DNA of 46,269 nt from an uncultured Flavobacteriaceae bacterium. Lineage in GTDB: Bacteria > Bacteroidota > Bacteroidia > Flavobacteriales > Flavobacteriaceae. Position numbers and translations under genes: made by a program. Position 1 is the first letter of the stretch, and each line of letters opens with the position of its first letter. The notes beneath the pieces were generated by a model. That model was not told the DNA's origin. It saw nothing but the letters and a program-made list of their open reading frames with translations, and ran no database searches. Of this stretch, positions 9,575-19,099 are shown piece by piece. The DNA lies in assembly GCA_937773465.1 (NCBI GenBank), contig CALJVK010000015.1:1-46269 (forward strand). The letters run 5' to 3'.

Positions 9575-10295
9575 ACTTTCTTGAAAACTCTGATAAAACA
9601 ATGCCTACTGAATTGGAGAGGTTTAAACTTTCAGGATAACTATCATGATTGAATCTTGGAATTGTTAACTTAACATCAAGCAAAACCCTAAGATCATCAG
9701 AAATACCATTTGCCTCATTTCCAAAAACTACAATTCCTTTACCTACACTAATTTTATTTTCATAAACAGATTCACCAGCAATAAAAGTTCCAAATTTTTT
9801 TAACGATTTTGATTTTAAAAACTTTGATAAATCTAAGTATGTGATATTAATTCTAGATAAAGAACCCATTGCGGATTGAACAACTTTTGGGTTGTAACAA
9901 TCTACTGAATCTAAAGAACATACTATGTCTTTAATTCCAAACCACTCGCATGTTCTTATAATAGTTCCTAGATTACCGGGGTCGTTTATTGATTCCAAAC
10001 AAACTAATAAATAATTTTCATTTAAAGGTTTTTCGTCTGGCATTTTAAAAATTGCTAAATGATCATCTGGATTAGTTAAAAAACTAATTTTTCCTAGTTC
10101 AGATTTTGATATTTGATTTACATCAATCATATTAAAATCATTAATATTGATTGAAAACAATTTATGTAAATCAAATGATGAATTAATAAATTCAGAAACT
10201 GATTTTCTCCCTTCTACAACAAACATTTTATTCAAATGACGTTGTTTTTTATTTTTTAAACTTTTAATCAGCTTAATTTCGTTTTTGCTAAGCAT
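9552..10295 (-). CDS. SpoU/TrmH-family RNA 2'-O-ribose methyltransferase
   Basis: This 247-residue SPOUT enzyme has the three SpoU motifs: NDPGNLGTIIRTCEWFG (104-120), VVFGNEANGIS (~190-200) and ESLNLSNSVGIVLSEF (~223-238), which form the knotted SAM site. An N-terminal L30-like substrate-binding domain precedes them (~1-90). It is likely to methylate a ribose in 23S rRNA or tRNA; the target nucleotide cannot be told from the sequence. Its 3' end overlaps porT, and its start lies 34 nt from the proposed tamL start on the other strand. Confidence 0.9.
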   Translation of the reverse strand: MLSKNEIKLIKSLKNKKQRHLNKMFVVEGRKSVSEFINSSFDLHKLFSININDFNMIDVNQISKSELGKISFLTNPDDHLAIFKMPDEKPLNENYLLVCLESINDPGNLGTIIRTCEWFGIKDIVCSLDSVDCYNPKVVQSAMGSLSRINITYLDLSKFLKSKSLKKFGTFIAGESVYENKISVGKGIVVFGNEANGISDDLRVLLDVKLTIPRFNHDSYPESLNLSNSVGIVLSEFSRKFNEKKSL

Positions 10296-10314
10296 TAATA
10301 ATGATGTATTTTTG
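10284..10314 (+). promoter_or_regulatory. Full Bacteroidetes promoter (-33/-7) for tamL
   Basis: TTTG at 10284-10287, a 19-nt spacer and TATTTTTG at 10307-10314 match the TTTG-N19-TAnnTTTG consensus exactly. Transcription would begin at about 10318-10322, downstream of the ATG at 10285, which supports the GTG at 10330 as the tamL start. The -33 box lies inside the 5' end of the divergent methyltransferase gene. Confidence 0.65.
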
Positions 10315-10329
10315 AATTATAATTGTAAT

Positions 10330-12828
10330 GTGAAAAAATTTATAACAAAAATAACATTATTTGTAACTATCAGTCTTTCAATTTTTAGCTGTAGTATAAC
10401 AAAAGATCTAAATCAAGGTGATTTAATTCTAAGATCAAATGAGATTTTTATAAATGGTTTACAAATTTCAGCTGACTCATTGTCTCCCCTTTTAGCTCAA
10501 AAAAAAAATACTTACTTAATTGGATTTCCTTTAGCAGGCAAACTATATCAATCATCAAAAAAAAATAGTGATTCAATATTTAATACTTGGATTAACAAGA
10601 GAGTTTACAGAGAAAAAAAACTTAATTCAGTACTTTCTAAAAAACAAGTTTCACAATTAAACAAATATTATAAAGACTTAAACAATTGGAAAAAAAAGAA
10701 TGGAGAAAAATTAGAAATTATTGATTCTGTAAAAACAAAAATTTCAATTGAAAATTTAAAATCATACTATAAAAATAATGGATATTTTAATTCTAAAATA
10801 TCTTCAAAAGTAATTATTAATCAAAATAATAAAAAATTTGGTAAAGTTATATACGATGTAAAGACTGGTAATCAATATATATTAGACAGTATCTCAACAA
10901 ATATTGAATCGGAAATTTTAGATTCTATATATAATTTAAACATAGAAAAATCAATATTAAAATCAAATACAATTTTTAATACTAAGAAGTTTGAATTAGA
11001 AAGAAACAGAATTGATAATTTATTTAAAAATTCTGGAATTTACGATTTTCAAATAAATTCTATTTCTTTTAAAATAAATCTAGATACAACAAATTTAAAT
11101 TTCAATATTCCAGTTGAAATTATTATTAAAGAAAAAGGTTTAAATAAAATTTATAAAAAACATACTGTAAACAAAATTAATTTATTCATAGAAAAAGAAG
11201 AGTTAATCAATGAAACTAAAAAATTATTTAAATACGATTCTATTAATTTTTTCTCTAATTCTACTTTAGATTATAACCCTAAGGTATTATCAGATTTGAT
11301 TTTGGTAAAGGAAAATGATTTTTACAATGATTCTAAAAGATCCGAAACAATAAATCAGTTAAATAATTTTGATAATTTTCAATACCCATCAATTAATTAT
11401 AGTTATGTAAACGAAACGGATAAACAATTGGAGGCTAATATATTTTTAGTACCTAAAAAAAAATATTCGTTTAGATTTGGTTTAGACCTGAAACACTCAA
11501 ATATTGAGGATATTGGAATAGCTTTTGAAACTTCATTAATCAATAGAAACATTTTTAAATCTGGAGAAAAATTAGAATTTACCACTAGAGGAACTGTTGG
11601 AAAATCAGCAAATACTACTATTTCAGAATACGGATTTGACTTAAGGCTAAAATTCCCAAGACTTTTTCCAACAATTAACTTGAAAAAAATTATTAAGACA
11701 GAAAACAAACCAATTACATATTTGAATATTGGAACATCAAATCAAAAAAATATTGGTCTAGATAGACAAAATTTTAAATTTGATTTGAATTATGAATGGA
11801 CAGATAAAAAATCTAGAAGAAACAATTTTAGTTTAATAAATATTGAATTTGTAAATAATAAAAACATCATTAATTACTATAATATATACTCAAATTCATT
11901 TAAATCTATTAACGATATTGCCAAAGCCTATAATACTCCCTCAAATTATTTTGATATAAATAACAACTTAATTATTCCTGATGGAATTAATTCATTTATC
12001 AATGATGTTGTTTTAGAAGAGTTTTCGGTATCAAAAGATGATTTCAATAGGGTTAATTACACAAATGACAGAAAAAACAGGTTAACATCTAATAATCTAA
12101 TTATAGGTTCTAGTTTTTCTTATTCAAATAAGTTAAGACAAAATATCTTTGACAACAAGTTTTCGGAATTTAAATTAAAAGTAGAGCTCTCAGGAAATAT
12201 TGCTAATATTGCTAGTAATCTTTTAAATGTTTCTAAAGATGAATTTGGTAAGAACAAATTATTAGGACTAGCCTACTCTCAATTTATCAAAACTGAGATG
12301 GGTTACATTAAATATTGGTCAATTGGATTAAACTCGAAAATAGCTTTCAGATCATTTTTCGGAATAGCGATCCCTTTTGGAAACTCAAATAATATTCCTT
12401 TTTCAAAATCCTTTTTTGCAGGGGGATCAAATGATAACAGAGCATGGGAAGTTTATAGACTTGGACCTGGGAGTAGTGAAGCTTTAAGTGAATTTAACGA
12501 AGCTAATATGAAAATAGCTATGAACATTGAATATAGATTTAAAATTCTAGGCAAATTAGATGGCGCCGTTTTCGGAGATTTTGGAAATATATGGAATGTA
12601 TTTGATGATACTGATAATTCTAAAAGAACATTTGATAGTTTTAAAGATTTTGATGAAATAGCTATTGGAAGTGGATTAGGATTACGATATAACCTTGGAT
12701 ATTTTATTTTGAGACTAGACATGGGGCTAAAAACCTATAATCCTATACTCGAAGCCAAAGATAGATGGTTCACTGATTTTAGTTTACAAAAGGCTGTATT
12801 CAACATTGGTTTAAATTATCCTTTTTAG
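10330..12828 (+). CDS. tamL: BamA/TamA-family outer membrane assembly lipoprotein TamL
   Basis: From GTG 10330 the protein has 832 residues with a lipoprotein signal: a charged MKKF start, a hydrophobic core and SIFSC, with the lipidated cysteine at 21. An in-frame ATG at 10285 adds 15 residues that spoil the signal, and it lies upstream of the predicted transcription start, so I reject it. POTRA-like repeats occupy the N-terminal half (for example SIENLKSYYKNNGYFNSKI). A 16-strand Omp85 barrel with FAGGSNDNRAW and GAVFGDFGNIW follows, ending in aromatic LNYPF. A lipidated Omp85 protein of this kind is the TamL partner of TamB in Bacteroidetes. It should insert or assemble outer membrane proteins. 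Confidence 0.83.
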   Translation: MKKFITKITLFVTISLSIFSCSITKDLNQGDLILRSNEIFINGLQISADSLSPLLAQKKNTYLIGFPLAGKLYQSSKKNSDSIFNTWINKRVYREKKLNSVLSKKQVSQLNKYYKDLNNWKKKNGEKLEIIDSVKTKISIENLKSYYKNNGYFNSKISSKVIINQNNKKFGKVIYDVKTGNQYILDSISTNIESEILDSIYNLNIEKSILKSNTIFNTKKFELERNRIDNLFKNSGIYDFQINSISFKINLDTTNLNFNIPVEIIIKEKGLNKIYKKHTVNKINLFIEKEELINETKKLFKYDSINFFSNSTLDYNPKVLSDLILVKENDFYNDSKRSETINQLNNFDNFQYPSINYSYVNETDKQLEANIFLVPKKKYSFRFGLDLKHSNIEDIGIAFETSLINRNIFKSGEKLEFTTRGTVGKSANTTISEYGFDLRLKFPRLFPTINLKKIIKTENKPITYLNIGTSNQKNIGLDRQNFKFDLNYEWTDKKSRRNNFSLINIEFVNNKNIINYYNIYSNSFKSINDIAKAYNTPSNYFDINNNLIIPDGINSFINDVVLEEFSVSKDDFNRVNYTNDRKNRLTSNNLIIGSSFSYSNKLRQNIFDNKFSEFKLKVELSGNIANIASNLLNVSKDEFGKNKLLGLAYSQFIKTEMGYIKYWSIGLNSKIAFRSFFGIAIPFGNSNNIPFSKSFFAGGSNDNRAWEVYRLGPGSSEALSEFNEANMKIAMNIEYRFKILGKLDGAVFGDFGNIWNVFDDTDNSKRTFDSFKDFDEIAIGSGLGLRYNLGYFILRLDMGLKTYNPILEAKDRWFTDFSLQKAVFNIGLNYPF

Positions 12829-12872
12829 GATCAATAATTCTTTTTATTTTAGCGCACTAATCAAAACTCAAA

Positions 12873-13943
12873 ATGAATAATAAAATCAAAGGTGGTGTTG
12901 CTACGGGAGACGAAGTTCAAGAAATTTTTAAACTAGCAAAAGCGAAAAAATTTGCGCTTCCTGCAGTAAATGTAATAGGATCAAATTCAATTAATGGAGT
13001 TTTAGAAACAGCATCAAAATTAAATGCTCCAGTAATTATACAGTTTTCAAACGGTGGAGCCATATTTAATGCAGGAAAGGGACTGTCAAACGAAAATCAA
13101 AATGCTGCAATTAAAGGAGCTATAGCTGGTGCAAAGCATGTTCACGAACTTTCAGAAGCGTACAATGTTCCGGTAATTTTACATACAGATCATGCAGCAA
13201 AAAAACTTTTACCTTGGATTGACGGATTACTTTTAGCAAGTGAAGAACACTTTGAGAAAACAGGTAAATCTCTATTTAGTTCACATATGATAGATCTTTC
13301 TGAAGAACCAATTGAAGAAAATATTTCTATTTGTAAAGAATATTTAAAGAGAATGAGTAAAATTGGTATGACTTTAGAAATAGAATTAGGAATTACAGGT
13401 GGTGAAGAAGATGGAGTAGATAACACTGATGTAGATGACTCAAAACTTTATACTCAACCTGAAGAAGTTGCATATGCATATGAAGAATTATCTAAAATAA
13501 GTGATAAATTTACGATTGCTGCTGCATTTGGAAATGTTCACGGAGTTTACAAGCCTGGAAACGTAAAACTTACCCCAAAAATTTTAAAAAATTCTCAAGA
13601 TTATGTTTCTAAAAAGTATAATTTAGATCATAATAGTATAAATTTTGTATTTCATGGAGGATCTGGCTCATCTGTTGAAGAAATTAGAGAAGCAATAGAT
13701 TACGGTGCAATCAAAATGAATATAGATACTGATATGCAATATGCATTTATGTGTGGTATCCGAGATTATTTTAACAAAAATAATGATTACTTGAAATCTC
13801 AAATAGGAAATTCTGAAGGTATTGATATTCCTAATAAAAAATATTATGATCCAAGAGCTTGGTTAAGAAAAGCAGAAGAGAGTTTTATATCAAGACTTAC
13901 TCAAGCATTTGAAGATCTAAATAACGTAAATACTTTGAACTAA
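12873..13943 (+). CDS. fbaA: Class II fructose-bisphosphate aldolase
   Basis: This zinc-dependent aldolase of glycolysis and gluconeogenesis splits or forms fructose-1,6-bisphosphate. The 356 residues match the E. coli-type (class IIA) length. The catalytic aspartate and zinc histidine are in HTDHAAKK (D106, H107). Further zinc histidines are in GNVHGVYKPG and FVFHGGSGS, and the last of these motifs also binds phosphate. A weak promoter, TTTT-N19-TATTTTAG, lies at 12822-12852. accD follows after 35 nt but appears to have its own promoter. Confidence 0.95.
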   Translation: MNNKIKGGVATGDEVQEIFKLAKAKKFALPAVNVIGSNSINGVLETASKLNAPVIIQFSNGGAIFNAGKGLSNENQNAAIKGAIAGAKHVHELSEAYNVPVILHTDHAAKKLLPWIDGLLLASEEHFEKTGKSLFSSHMIDLSEEPIEENISICKEYLKRMSKIGMTLEIELGITGGEEDGVDNTDVDDSKLYTQPEEVAYAYEELSKISDKFTIAAAFGNVHGVYKPGNVKLTPKILKNSQDYVSKKYNLDHNSINFVFHGGSGSSVEEIREAIDYGAIKMNIDTDMQYAFMCGIRDYFNKNNDYLKSQIGNSEGIDIPNKKYYDPRAWLRKAEESFISRLTQAFEDLNNVNTLN

Positions 13944-13962
13944 ATTTGGTTTAGTATATTTG
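13934..13962 (+). promoter_or_regulatory. Bacteroidetes-type promoter for accD
   Basis: TTTG at 13934-13937 and TATATTTG at 13955-13962 are separated by 17 nt, slightly short of the usual 19. The -7 element ends 16 nt before the accD ATG. The -33 box lies within the last codons of fbaA. Confidence 0.5.
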
Positions 13963-13978
13963 AAAAAACATCCTTTAT

Positions 13979-14836
13979 ATGGCTTGGTTTAAAAGAAAAA
14001 CAAAAGGAATACATACTTCTACAAAAGAAAAGAAGGACACGCCTGAGGGTTTATGGCATAAAACACCTACTGGAAAAATCATTGATACTGAAGAATTAGA
14101 AAATAATTCTTTTGTCTCACCAGAAGACGGTTTTCACATAAGAATTGGTAGCCAAGAATATTTTAATATATTATTTGATGACAAGTTTAAAGAAATAGAT
14201 CAAAATATTAAATCTAAAGATCCTTTAAAATTCACAGATAAAAAATCTTATAAAGAAAGAGCAAAGGAAGCAAGAAAAAAAACAGGACTGAAAGATGCTA
14301 TAAAAGTTGCTGTAGGAAAATCATATGGTGAAAATGTTGTAATAGCATGTATGGATTTTAATTTTATTGGTGGATCTATGGGTTCAGTTGTTGGTGAAAA
14401 AATTAGTAGAGCTATTGACACTGCAATTAAAAAGAATCTTCCTTTGATTATAATTTCAAAATCTGGAGGAGCTAGAATGATGGAGGGAGCCATTTCTTTA
14501 ATGCAAATGGCCAAAACATCTGCTAAACTAGCTCAGTTAGCTAATAATAAATTACCATATGTATCTCTATGTACAGATCCAACAACTGGTGGTACAACAG
14601 CATCTTTTGCAATGCTTGGAGATATTAATATTTCTGAGCCTGGAGCGTTAATAGCTTTTGCTGGGCCAAGAGTTGTTAAAGATACCACAGGAAAAGACTT
14701 GCCAGAGGGTTTCCAAACTTCTGAATTTTTATTAGAACATGGGTTTTTAGATTTTATAAGTTCTAGAACTGAACTCAAGAAAAAAATTAATCTTTATTTT
14801 GATTTGATCCTTAATAGACCATTAAGGTCAATTTAA
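13979..14836 (+). CDS. accD: Acetyl-CoA carboxylase carboxyltransferase subunit beta, zinc-ribbon cysteines absent
   Basis: AccD pairs with AccA to move the carboxyl group from biotin to acetyl-CoA, making malonyl-CoA for fatty acid synthesis. The 285 residues align with the family from MAWFKR to the crotonase-fold core ([36 protein letters not shown]). In E. coli AccD four cysteines form an N-terminal zinc ribbon. Here the same region (residues 25-55, [10 protein letters not shown]...[12 protein letters not shown]) has no cysteine and is one residue shorter. The domain outline persists without metal ligands, which I recall from other flavobacteria. Confidence 0.94.
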   Translation: MAWFKRKTKGIHTSTKEKKDTPEGLWHKTPTGKIIDTEELENNSFVSPEDGFHIRIGSQEYFNILFDDKFKEIDQNIKSKDPLKFTDKKSYKERAKEARKKTGLKDAIKVAVGKSYGENVVIACMDFNFIGGSMGSVVGEKISRAIDTAIKKNLPLIIISKSGGARMMEGAISLMQMAKTSAKLAQLANNKLPYVSLCTDPTTGGTTASFAMLGDINISEPGALIAFAGPRVVKDTTGKDLPEGFQTSEFLLEHGFLDFISSRTELKKKINLYFDLILNRPLRSI

Positions 14837-14862
14837 AATTACATATATACCAAATTTAATCT

Positions 14863-14870
14863 TATATTTG
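14863..14870 (+). promoter_or_regulatory. Bacteroidetes-type -7 element for rpsO
   Basis: TATATTTG is an exact TAnnTTTG match 55 nt before the rpsO start. The transcript should begin near 14875, at the edge of the inverted repeat at 14876-14894. The -33 element is unclear. Confidence 0.5.
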
Positions 14871-14875
14871 CCGCG

Positions 14876-14894
14876 CTAATTAAAAATTAATTAG
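14876..14894 (+). promoter_or_regulatory. Inverted repeat at the start of the rpsO leader
   Basis: CTAATTAA, a 3-nt spacer and TTAATTAG form a perfect 8-bp inverted repeat. In RNA it would make a hairpin at the very 5' end of the S15 transcript. It could stabilise the mRNA or take part in S15 feedback control; the sequence alone does not decide. Confidence 0.4.
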
Positions 14895-14925
14895 CTACAT
14901 AAGAATCATTTATAACAATATTGGC

Positions 14926-15195
14926 ATGTATTTAACAAAAGAAAACAAAAAAGAAATTTTCAAAGAACACGGAAAATCAGAATCTGATACTGGTTCGGCT
15001 GAAGGTCAAATTGCATTATTCACAAAACGAATAAATCACTTAACTGAACATCTTAAAAACAACAGAAAAGATTTTAATACAGAAAGATCTTTAGTGATGA
15101 TGGTTGGTAAAAGAAAGAGTTTATTGAGTTATCTAAAGAAAAAAGATATTAATAGATATCGTGAAATAATCAAAAAATTAAACTTACGTAAATAG
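14926..15195 (+). CDS. rpsO: 30S ribosomal protein S15
   Basis: The 89-residue protein has the typical S15 length and the conserved core [25 protein letters not shown]...[22 protein letters not shown]15 binds the central domain of 16S rRNA (helices 20-22) early in 30S assembly. pnp follows after 58 nt, the conserved rpsO-pnp order. The 55-nt leader carries a 5' inverted repeat. Confidence 0.97.
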   Translation: MYLTKENKKEIFKEHGKSESDTGSAEGQIALFTKRINHLTEHLKNNRKDFNTERSLVMMVGKRKSLLSYLKKKDINRYREIIKKLNLRK

Positions 15196-15253
15196 TTTTA
15201 CATAGTTTTTCATTGGTATTCTACTTAAGACACAACACAACTTAATTAATTTA

Positions 15254-17464
15254 ATGAAAAATATGAAAATCAAAACTTATAATGAATCCATCGATTTAGG
15301 AGATGGAAGAGTAATAACTCTGGAAACTGGTAAACTTGCTAAACAAGCACACGGTTCAGTAGTTGTTCAAATGGGAAAAGCAATGCTTTTATGTACTGTA
15401 GTTTCTAACTACGAAGCAAGCAATGTTAATTTCCTTCCTCTTACTGTAGATTACAGAGAAAAATTTGCTGCTGCAGGAAGATATCCTGGTGGTTTTTTTA
15501 AAAGAGAAGCTAGACCAAGTGATGGCGAAGTGTTAACTATGAGGTTAGTAGACAGGGTTTTACGCCCTCTATTTCCAAAAGATTATCATTCTGAGGTTCA
15601 GGTTATGATACAATTAATGTCTCATGATGAAGATGTAATGCCTGATGCTCTTGCAGGACTTGCGGCATCTGCTGCTATCCAATTAAGTGATTTCCCTTTT
15701 GAATGCGCAATATCAGAAGCTCGTGTAGCGAGAATTGATGGTAAATTTGTTATTAACCCTAGCAGAGCTCAATTAGATAATGCTGATATTGAAATGATGG
15801 TTGGTGCTTCAGCTGATTCAGTAATGATGGTTGAAGGAGAAATGGATGAGTGTAGCGAAGAAGAAATGGCGGAAGCAATCAAATTCGCACATGAATCAAT
15901 AAAAATTCAAATTAAGGCACAAGAGAGATTAGCAGATGCAGTTGGGAGAAAGCAAGTAAGAGAATATGAAACTAGTAGTAAAAACGAGGAATTAGCAAAA
16001 GTTATTCACGATGCTTCATATGATAAATGTTATGCTATAGCTAAAAAAGGAACTTCTAAAGCTGAACGTAGTTTAGCTTTTTCAAATTTAAAAGAGGAAA
16101 TCAAATCGTCTTTTAGTGAAGAGGAGATTGAAGAGCACGGAAAACTAATTGGAGAATACTTCAACAAGTCTCAAAAAGAAGCTATTCGTGAGCTCACGTT
16201 AAGTGAAGGAGTAAGACTTGATGGAAGAAAAACTGATGAAATAAGAGATATATGGTGTGAGGTAGACTACCTACCTTCTACTCATGGATCTGCTGTTTTT
16301 ACCAGAGGAGAAACTCAAGCTCTAGCTACAGTTACTCTTGGAACATCAAGAGATGCTAACAAAATTGACATGCCTTCTTATGAGGGTGAAGAAAATTTTT
16401 ATTTGCATTATAACTTTCCACCATTTTGTACTGGTGAGGCAAGACCTCTCAGAGGAACATCAAGAAGAGAAGTTGGACATGGTAACTTAGCTCAGCGAGG
16501 TTTAAAAGGAATGATTCCTGATGATTGTCCTTACACTGTTAGAGTGGTAAGTGAAGTGCTTGAATCTAACGGTTCCTCTTCAATGGCAACAGTTTGTTCA
16601 GGAACTATGGCGCTTATGGATGCAGGAGTTCAAATAACTAGACCTGTTTCCGGAATTGCAATGGGACTAATTTCTGATGGAGATAGGTATGCAGTTTTAA
16701 GTGATATTTTAGGTGATGAAGATCATTTAGGAGATATGGACTTTAAAGTTACTGGAACTTCTGAAGGAATAACTGCTTGCCAAATGGATATTAAGATTAA
16801 AGGATTATCATATGAAATCTTAGTTAATGCACTAAAACAAGCAAGAGATGGAAGACTTCATATCTTAAATAAAATAACTGAAACTATAGAAAGACCAAAT
16901 GCGGATGTTAAAGCACATTCTCCAAAAATGGTTACTAGTAGAATTCCTAATGAATTTATAGGACCATTTATAGGACCAGGTGGTAAAGTAATTCAAGAGT
17001 TACAAAAAACAACTGGTTGTACAATCGTTATAAACGAAGATCCTGTAACTGAAGAAGGAATTGTAGAAATACTTGGAACTGACCAAGAAGGAATTGATTC
17101 TGTTCTAGCTAAAATAGATTCGCTTTTATTTAAACCTGTAAAAGGTGATAATTATAAAGTTAAAGTAATAAAAATGTTAGATTTTGGAGCTGTAGTTGAA
17201 TATCTTGATGCTCCAGGAAATGAAGTTTTATTACACGTAAGTGAAATTGCTTGGGAAAGAACAGATAATGTTAGTGACGTTCTTAAACTTGGAGATGAAT
17301 TAGAAGTTAAATACTTTGGAACAGATCCAAGAACGAGAAAAGAAAAAGTTTCAAGAAAAGCTTTATTGGATAAGCCTGAAGGTTATGTTGAAAGACCACC
17401 AAGGGCTCCTCGATCAGACAACAGAGGAAGAGATAATAGAAATAATAACAGAGGAAATAGATAA
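15254..17464 (+). CDS. pnp: Polyribonucleotide nucleotidyltransferase (PNPase)
   Basis: PNPase degrades RNA 3' to 5' with phosphate and works in the cytoplasmic RNA decay machinery. The 736 residues show the full layout: RNase PH domain 1 with a helical linker, RNase PH domain 2, a KH domain with the GxxG loop in [10 protein letters not shown] (~575), then an S1 domain ([16 protein letters not shown]...LLHVSEIAW). The last ~25 residues form a basic RG/RN-rich tail, a disordered RNA-binding extension. It lies downstream of rpsO, and rpoD starts 64 nt later. Confidence 0.97.
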   Translation: MKNMKIKTYNESIDLGDGRVITLETGKLAKQAHGSVVVQMGKAMLLCTVVSNYEASNVNFLPLTVDYREKFAAAGRYPGGFFKREARPSDGEVLTMRLVDRVLRPLFPKDYHSEVQVMIQLMSHDEDVMPDALAGLAASAAIQLSDFPFECAISEARVARIDGKFVINPSRAQLDNADIEMMVGASADSVMMVEGEMDECSEEEMAEAIKFAHESIKIQIKAQERLADAVGRKQVREYETSSKNEELAKVIHDASYDKCYAIAKKGTSKAERSLAFSNLKEEIKSSFSEEEIEEHGKLIGEYFNKSQKEAIRELTLSEGVRLDGRKTDEIRDIWCEVDYLPSTHGSAVFTRGETQALATVTLGTSRDANKIDMPSYEGEENFYLHYNFPPFCTGEARPLRGTSRREVGHGNLAQRGLKGMIPDDCPYTVRVVSEVLESNGSSSMATVCSGTMALMDAGVQITRPVSGIAMGLISDGDRYAVLSDILGDEDHLGDMDFKVTGTSEGITACQMDIKIKGLSYEILVNALKQARDGRLHILNKITETIERPNADVKAHSPKMVTSRIPNEFIGPFIGPGGKVIQELQKTTGCTIVINEDPVTEEGIVEILGTDQEGIDSVLAKIDSLLFKPVKGDNYKVKVIKMLDFGAVVEYLDAPGNEVLLHVSEIAWERTDNVSDVLKLGDELEVKYFGTDPRTRKEKVSRKALLDKPEGYVERPPRAPRSDNRGRDNRNNNRGNR

Positions 17465-17528
17465 TTGAATTTATAATTATTGTAACCTTTTTATATATTT
17501 TAACGTATAATAAGTCTAATACATCACA

Positions 17529-18392
17529 ATGAGACAATTAAAAATAACCAAACAGGTAACAAATAGAGAAACTGCATCCTTAGATAAATACTTACAAGAA
17601 ATTGGGAAGGTCGACTTAATTACCGCAGAAGAAGAGGTTGAATTAGCTCAAAAAATTAGAGCAGGAGATACAAATGCATTAGATAAACTTACAAAAGCAA
17701 ATTTAAGATTTGTTGTTTCTGTTGCAAAGCAATATCAAAATCAGGGACTGACTCTTCCCGATCTTATAAATGAAGGAAATTTAGGTTTAATAAAGGCTGC
17801 TAAAAGATTTGATGAAACAAGAGGATTTAAATTTATCTCATATGCAGTTTGGTGGATTAGACAATCAATATTACAAGCTTTAGCAGAACAATCAAGGATA
17901 GTTAGACTTCCTTTAAATAAAATTGGTTCTATTAATAAAATTAATAAAATGTATGCTTTTTTGGAACAGGCTAATGAAAGAGTTCCATCAGCAGAAGAAA
18001 TTGCTAAAGAGTTAGATATGACAATTTCTGACGTTAAAGAATCTATGAAAAACTCTGGAAGACACGTGTCTATGGATGCGCCATTAGTTGAAGGAGAAGA
18101 TTCAAATCTTTATGACGTTCTTCGTAGTGGTGAATCACCAAATCCTGACAGAAATTTATTACATGAATCCCTAAGAACTGAAATTGAGAGGGCTCTTGAA
18201 ACTCTTACTCCAAGAGAAGCTGACGTAGTTAGATTATATTTTGGCTTAGGTGAGAAACACGCTATGACTTTAGAAGAAATTGGAGAAACATTTGATCTTA
18301 CTAGAGAAAGAGTAAGACAGATTAAAGAAAAGGCTATCAGAAGACTTAAACATACTTCAAGAAGTAGGATATTAAAAACTTATTTAGGTTAA
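17529..18392 (+). CDS. rpoD: Primary sigma factor RpoD (Bacteroidetes type)
   Basis: At 287 residues this is the short primary sigma factor of Bacteroidetes, without region 1.1 or the non-conserved insert. Region 1.2 starts at [12 protein letters not shown] (~18). Region 2 contains [17 protein letters not shown] and [13 protein letters not shown], region 3 the [13 protein letters not shown] block, and region 4.2 the helix-turn-helix [29 protein letters not shown] (~250-278). This factor recognises the TAnnTTTG elements seen in the window. rpe starts 2 nt after its stop, so the two are co-transcribed. Confidence 0.95.
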   Translation: MRQLKITKQVTNRETASLDKYLQEIGKVDLITAEEEVELAQKIRAGDTNALDKLTKANLRFVVSVAKQYQNQGLTLPDLINEGNLGLIKAAKRFDETRGFKFISYAVWWIRQSILQALAEQSRIVRLPLNKIGSINKINKMYAFLEQANERVPSAEEIAKELDMTISDVKESMKNSGRHVSMDAPLVEGEDSNLYDVLRSGESPNPDRNLLHESLRTEIERALETLTPREADVVRLYFGLGEKHAMTLEEIGETFDLTRERVRQIKEKAIRRLKHTSRSRILKTYLG

Positions 18393-18394
18393 TA

Positions 18395-19048
18395 ATGAAT
18401 ATAATTGCTCCATCAATGCTTGCTTGTGATTTTGGAAATCTCTATAGTGAAATTCAAATGGTAAACAAAAGTGAAGCTAACTGGTTTCATATTGATGTGA
18501 TGGATGGAGTTTTTGTGCCAAATATTTCTTTTGGAACTCCAATAATGAAAGTTTTAAAAAAAAATGCAAAAAAAACTTTAGATGTTCATTTAATGATTGT
18601 TAACCCTGATAATTATTTAGAAAGCTTTGCTGAACTTGGTGCAGATATCCTAACTGTTCATTACGAAGCTTGTACTCATTTACACAGAACTGTTCAGAGA
18701 GTCAAAGATTTAAAAATGAAGGCTGGTGTAGCTATAAACCCTCACACTCCAATCTCATCATTAAAATCGATTATTAAGGAACTTGATTTAGTGTGTATAA
18801 TGAGTGTTAATCCTGGATTTGGTGGCCAGTCATTTATAGAAGGAACATATGCTAAGGTTGAGGAACTTAAATCATTGATCGAAGAACAAAATTCTAAAGC
18901 AATCATTGAAATAGACGGTGGTGTTAATTCAGAAAACGCAAAAAAACTGATTGATTGTGGTGCTAACGCCCTAGTTGCTGGAAGTTTTGTGTTTAAATCT
19001 AAAAATCCCGCTGAAACAATTTCTGATCTATCCTCTCTAATTAATTAA
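18395..19048 (+). CDS. rpe: Ribulose-phosphate 3-epimerase
   Basis: Rpe interconverts ribulose-5-phosphate and xylulose-5-phosphate in the pentose phosphate pathway. The 217-residue TIM barrel has the metal-site and catalytic motifs HIDVMDGVFVPN (~33-44), DVHLMI, HYEA, MSVNPGFGGQSFI and EIDGGV in the family order. It begins 2 nt after rpoD and the anmK start follows 44 nt downstream, so rpoD-rpe-anmK may be one transcript. Confidence 0.95.
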   Translation: MNIIAPSMLACDFGNLYSEIQMVNKSEANWFHIDVMDGVFVPNISFGTPIMKVLKKNAKKTLDVHLMIVNPDNYLESFAELGADILTVHYEACTHLHRTVQRVKDLKMKAGVAINPHTPISSLKSIIKELDLVCIMSVNPGFGGQSFIEGTYAKVEELKSLIEEQNSKAIIEIDGGVNSENAKKLIDCGANALVAGSFVFKSKNPAETISDLSSLIN

Positions 19049-19075
19049 TTTAATTACAAAGTTTTTAATTAATTT

Positions 19076-19099
19076 AATACATATTTTAAAATATGTATT
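19076..19099 (+). promoter_or_regulatory. 24-bp perfect palindrome covering the anmK start codon
   Basis: The half-site AATACATATTTT (19076-19087) is followed directly by its exact reverse complement (19088-19099). The anmK ATG (19093-19095) lies inside the right arm. It could be an operator for a dimeric repressor or an mRNA hairpin that hides the start codon. Confidence 0.4.

Noticed and set aside
17465..17528. TATAAT near 17510 as a sigma-70 promoter for rpoD
   Set aside because: The only TTGTAA upstream is 20 nt away, and Bacteroidetes primary sigma does not use the -35/-10 consensus. No clear TAnnTTTG is present either, so no promoter is called.
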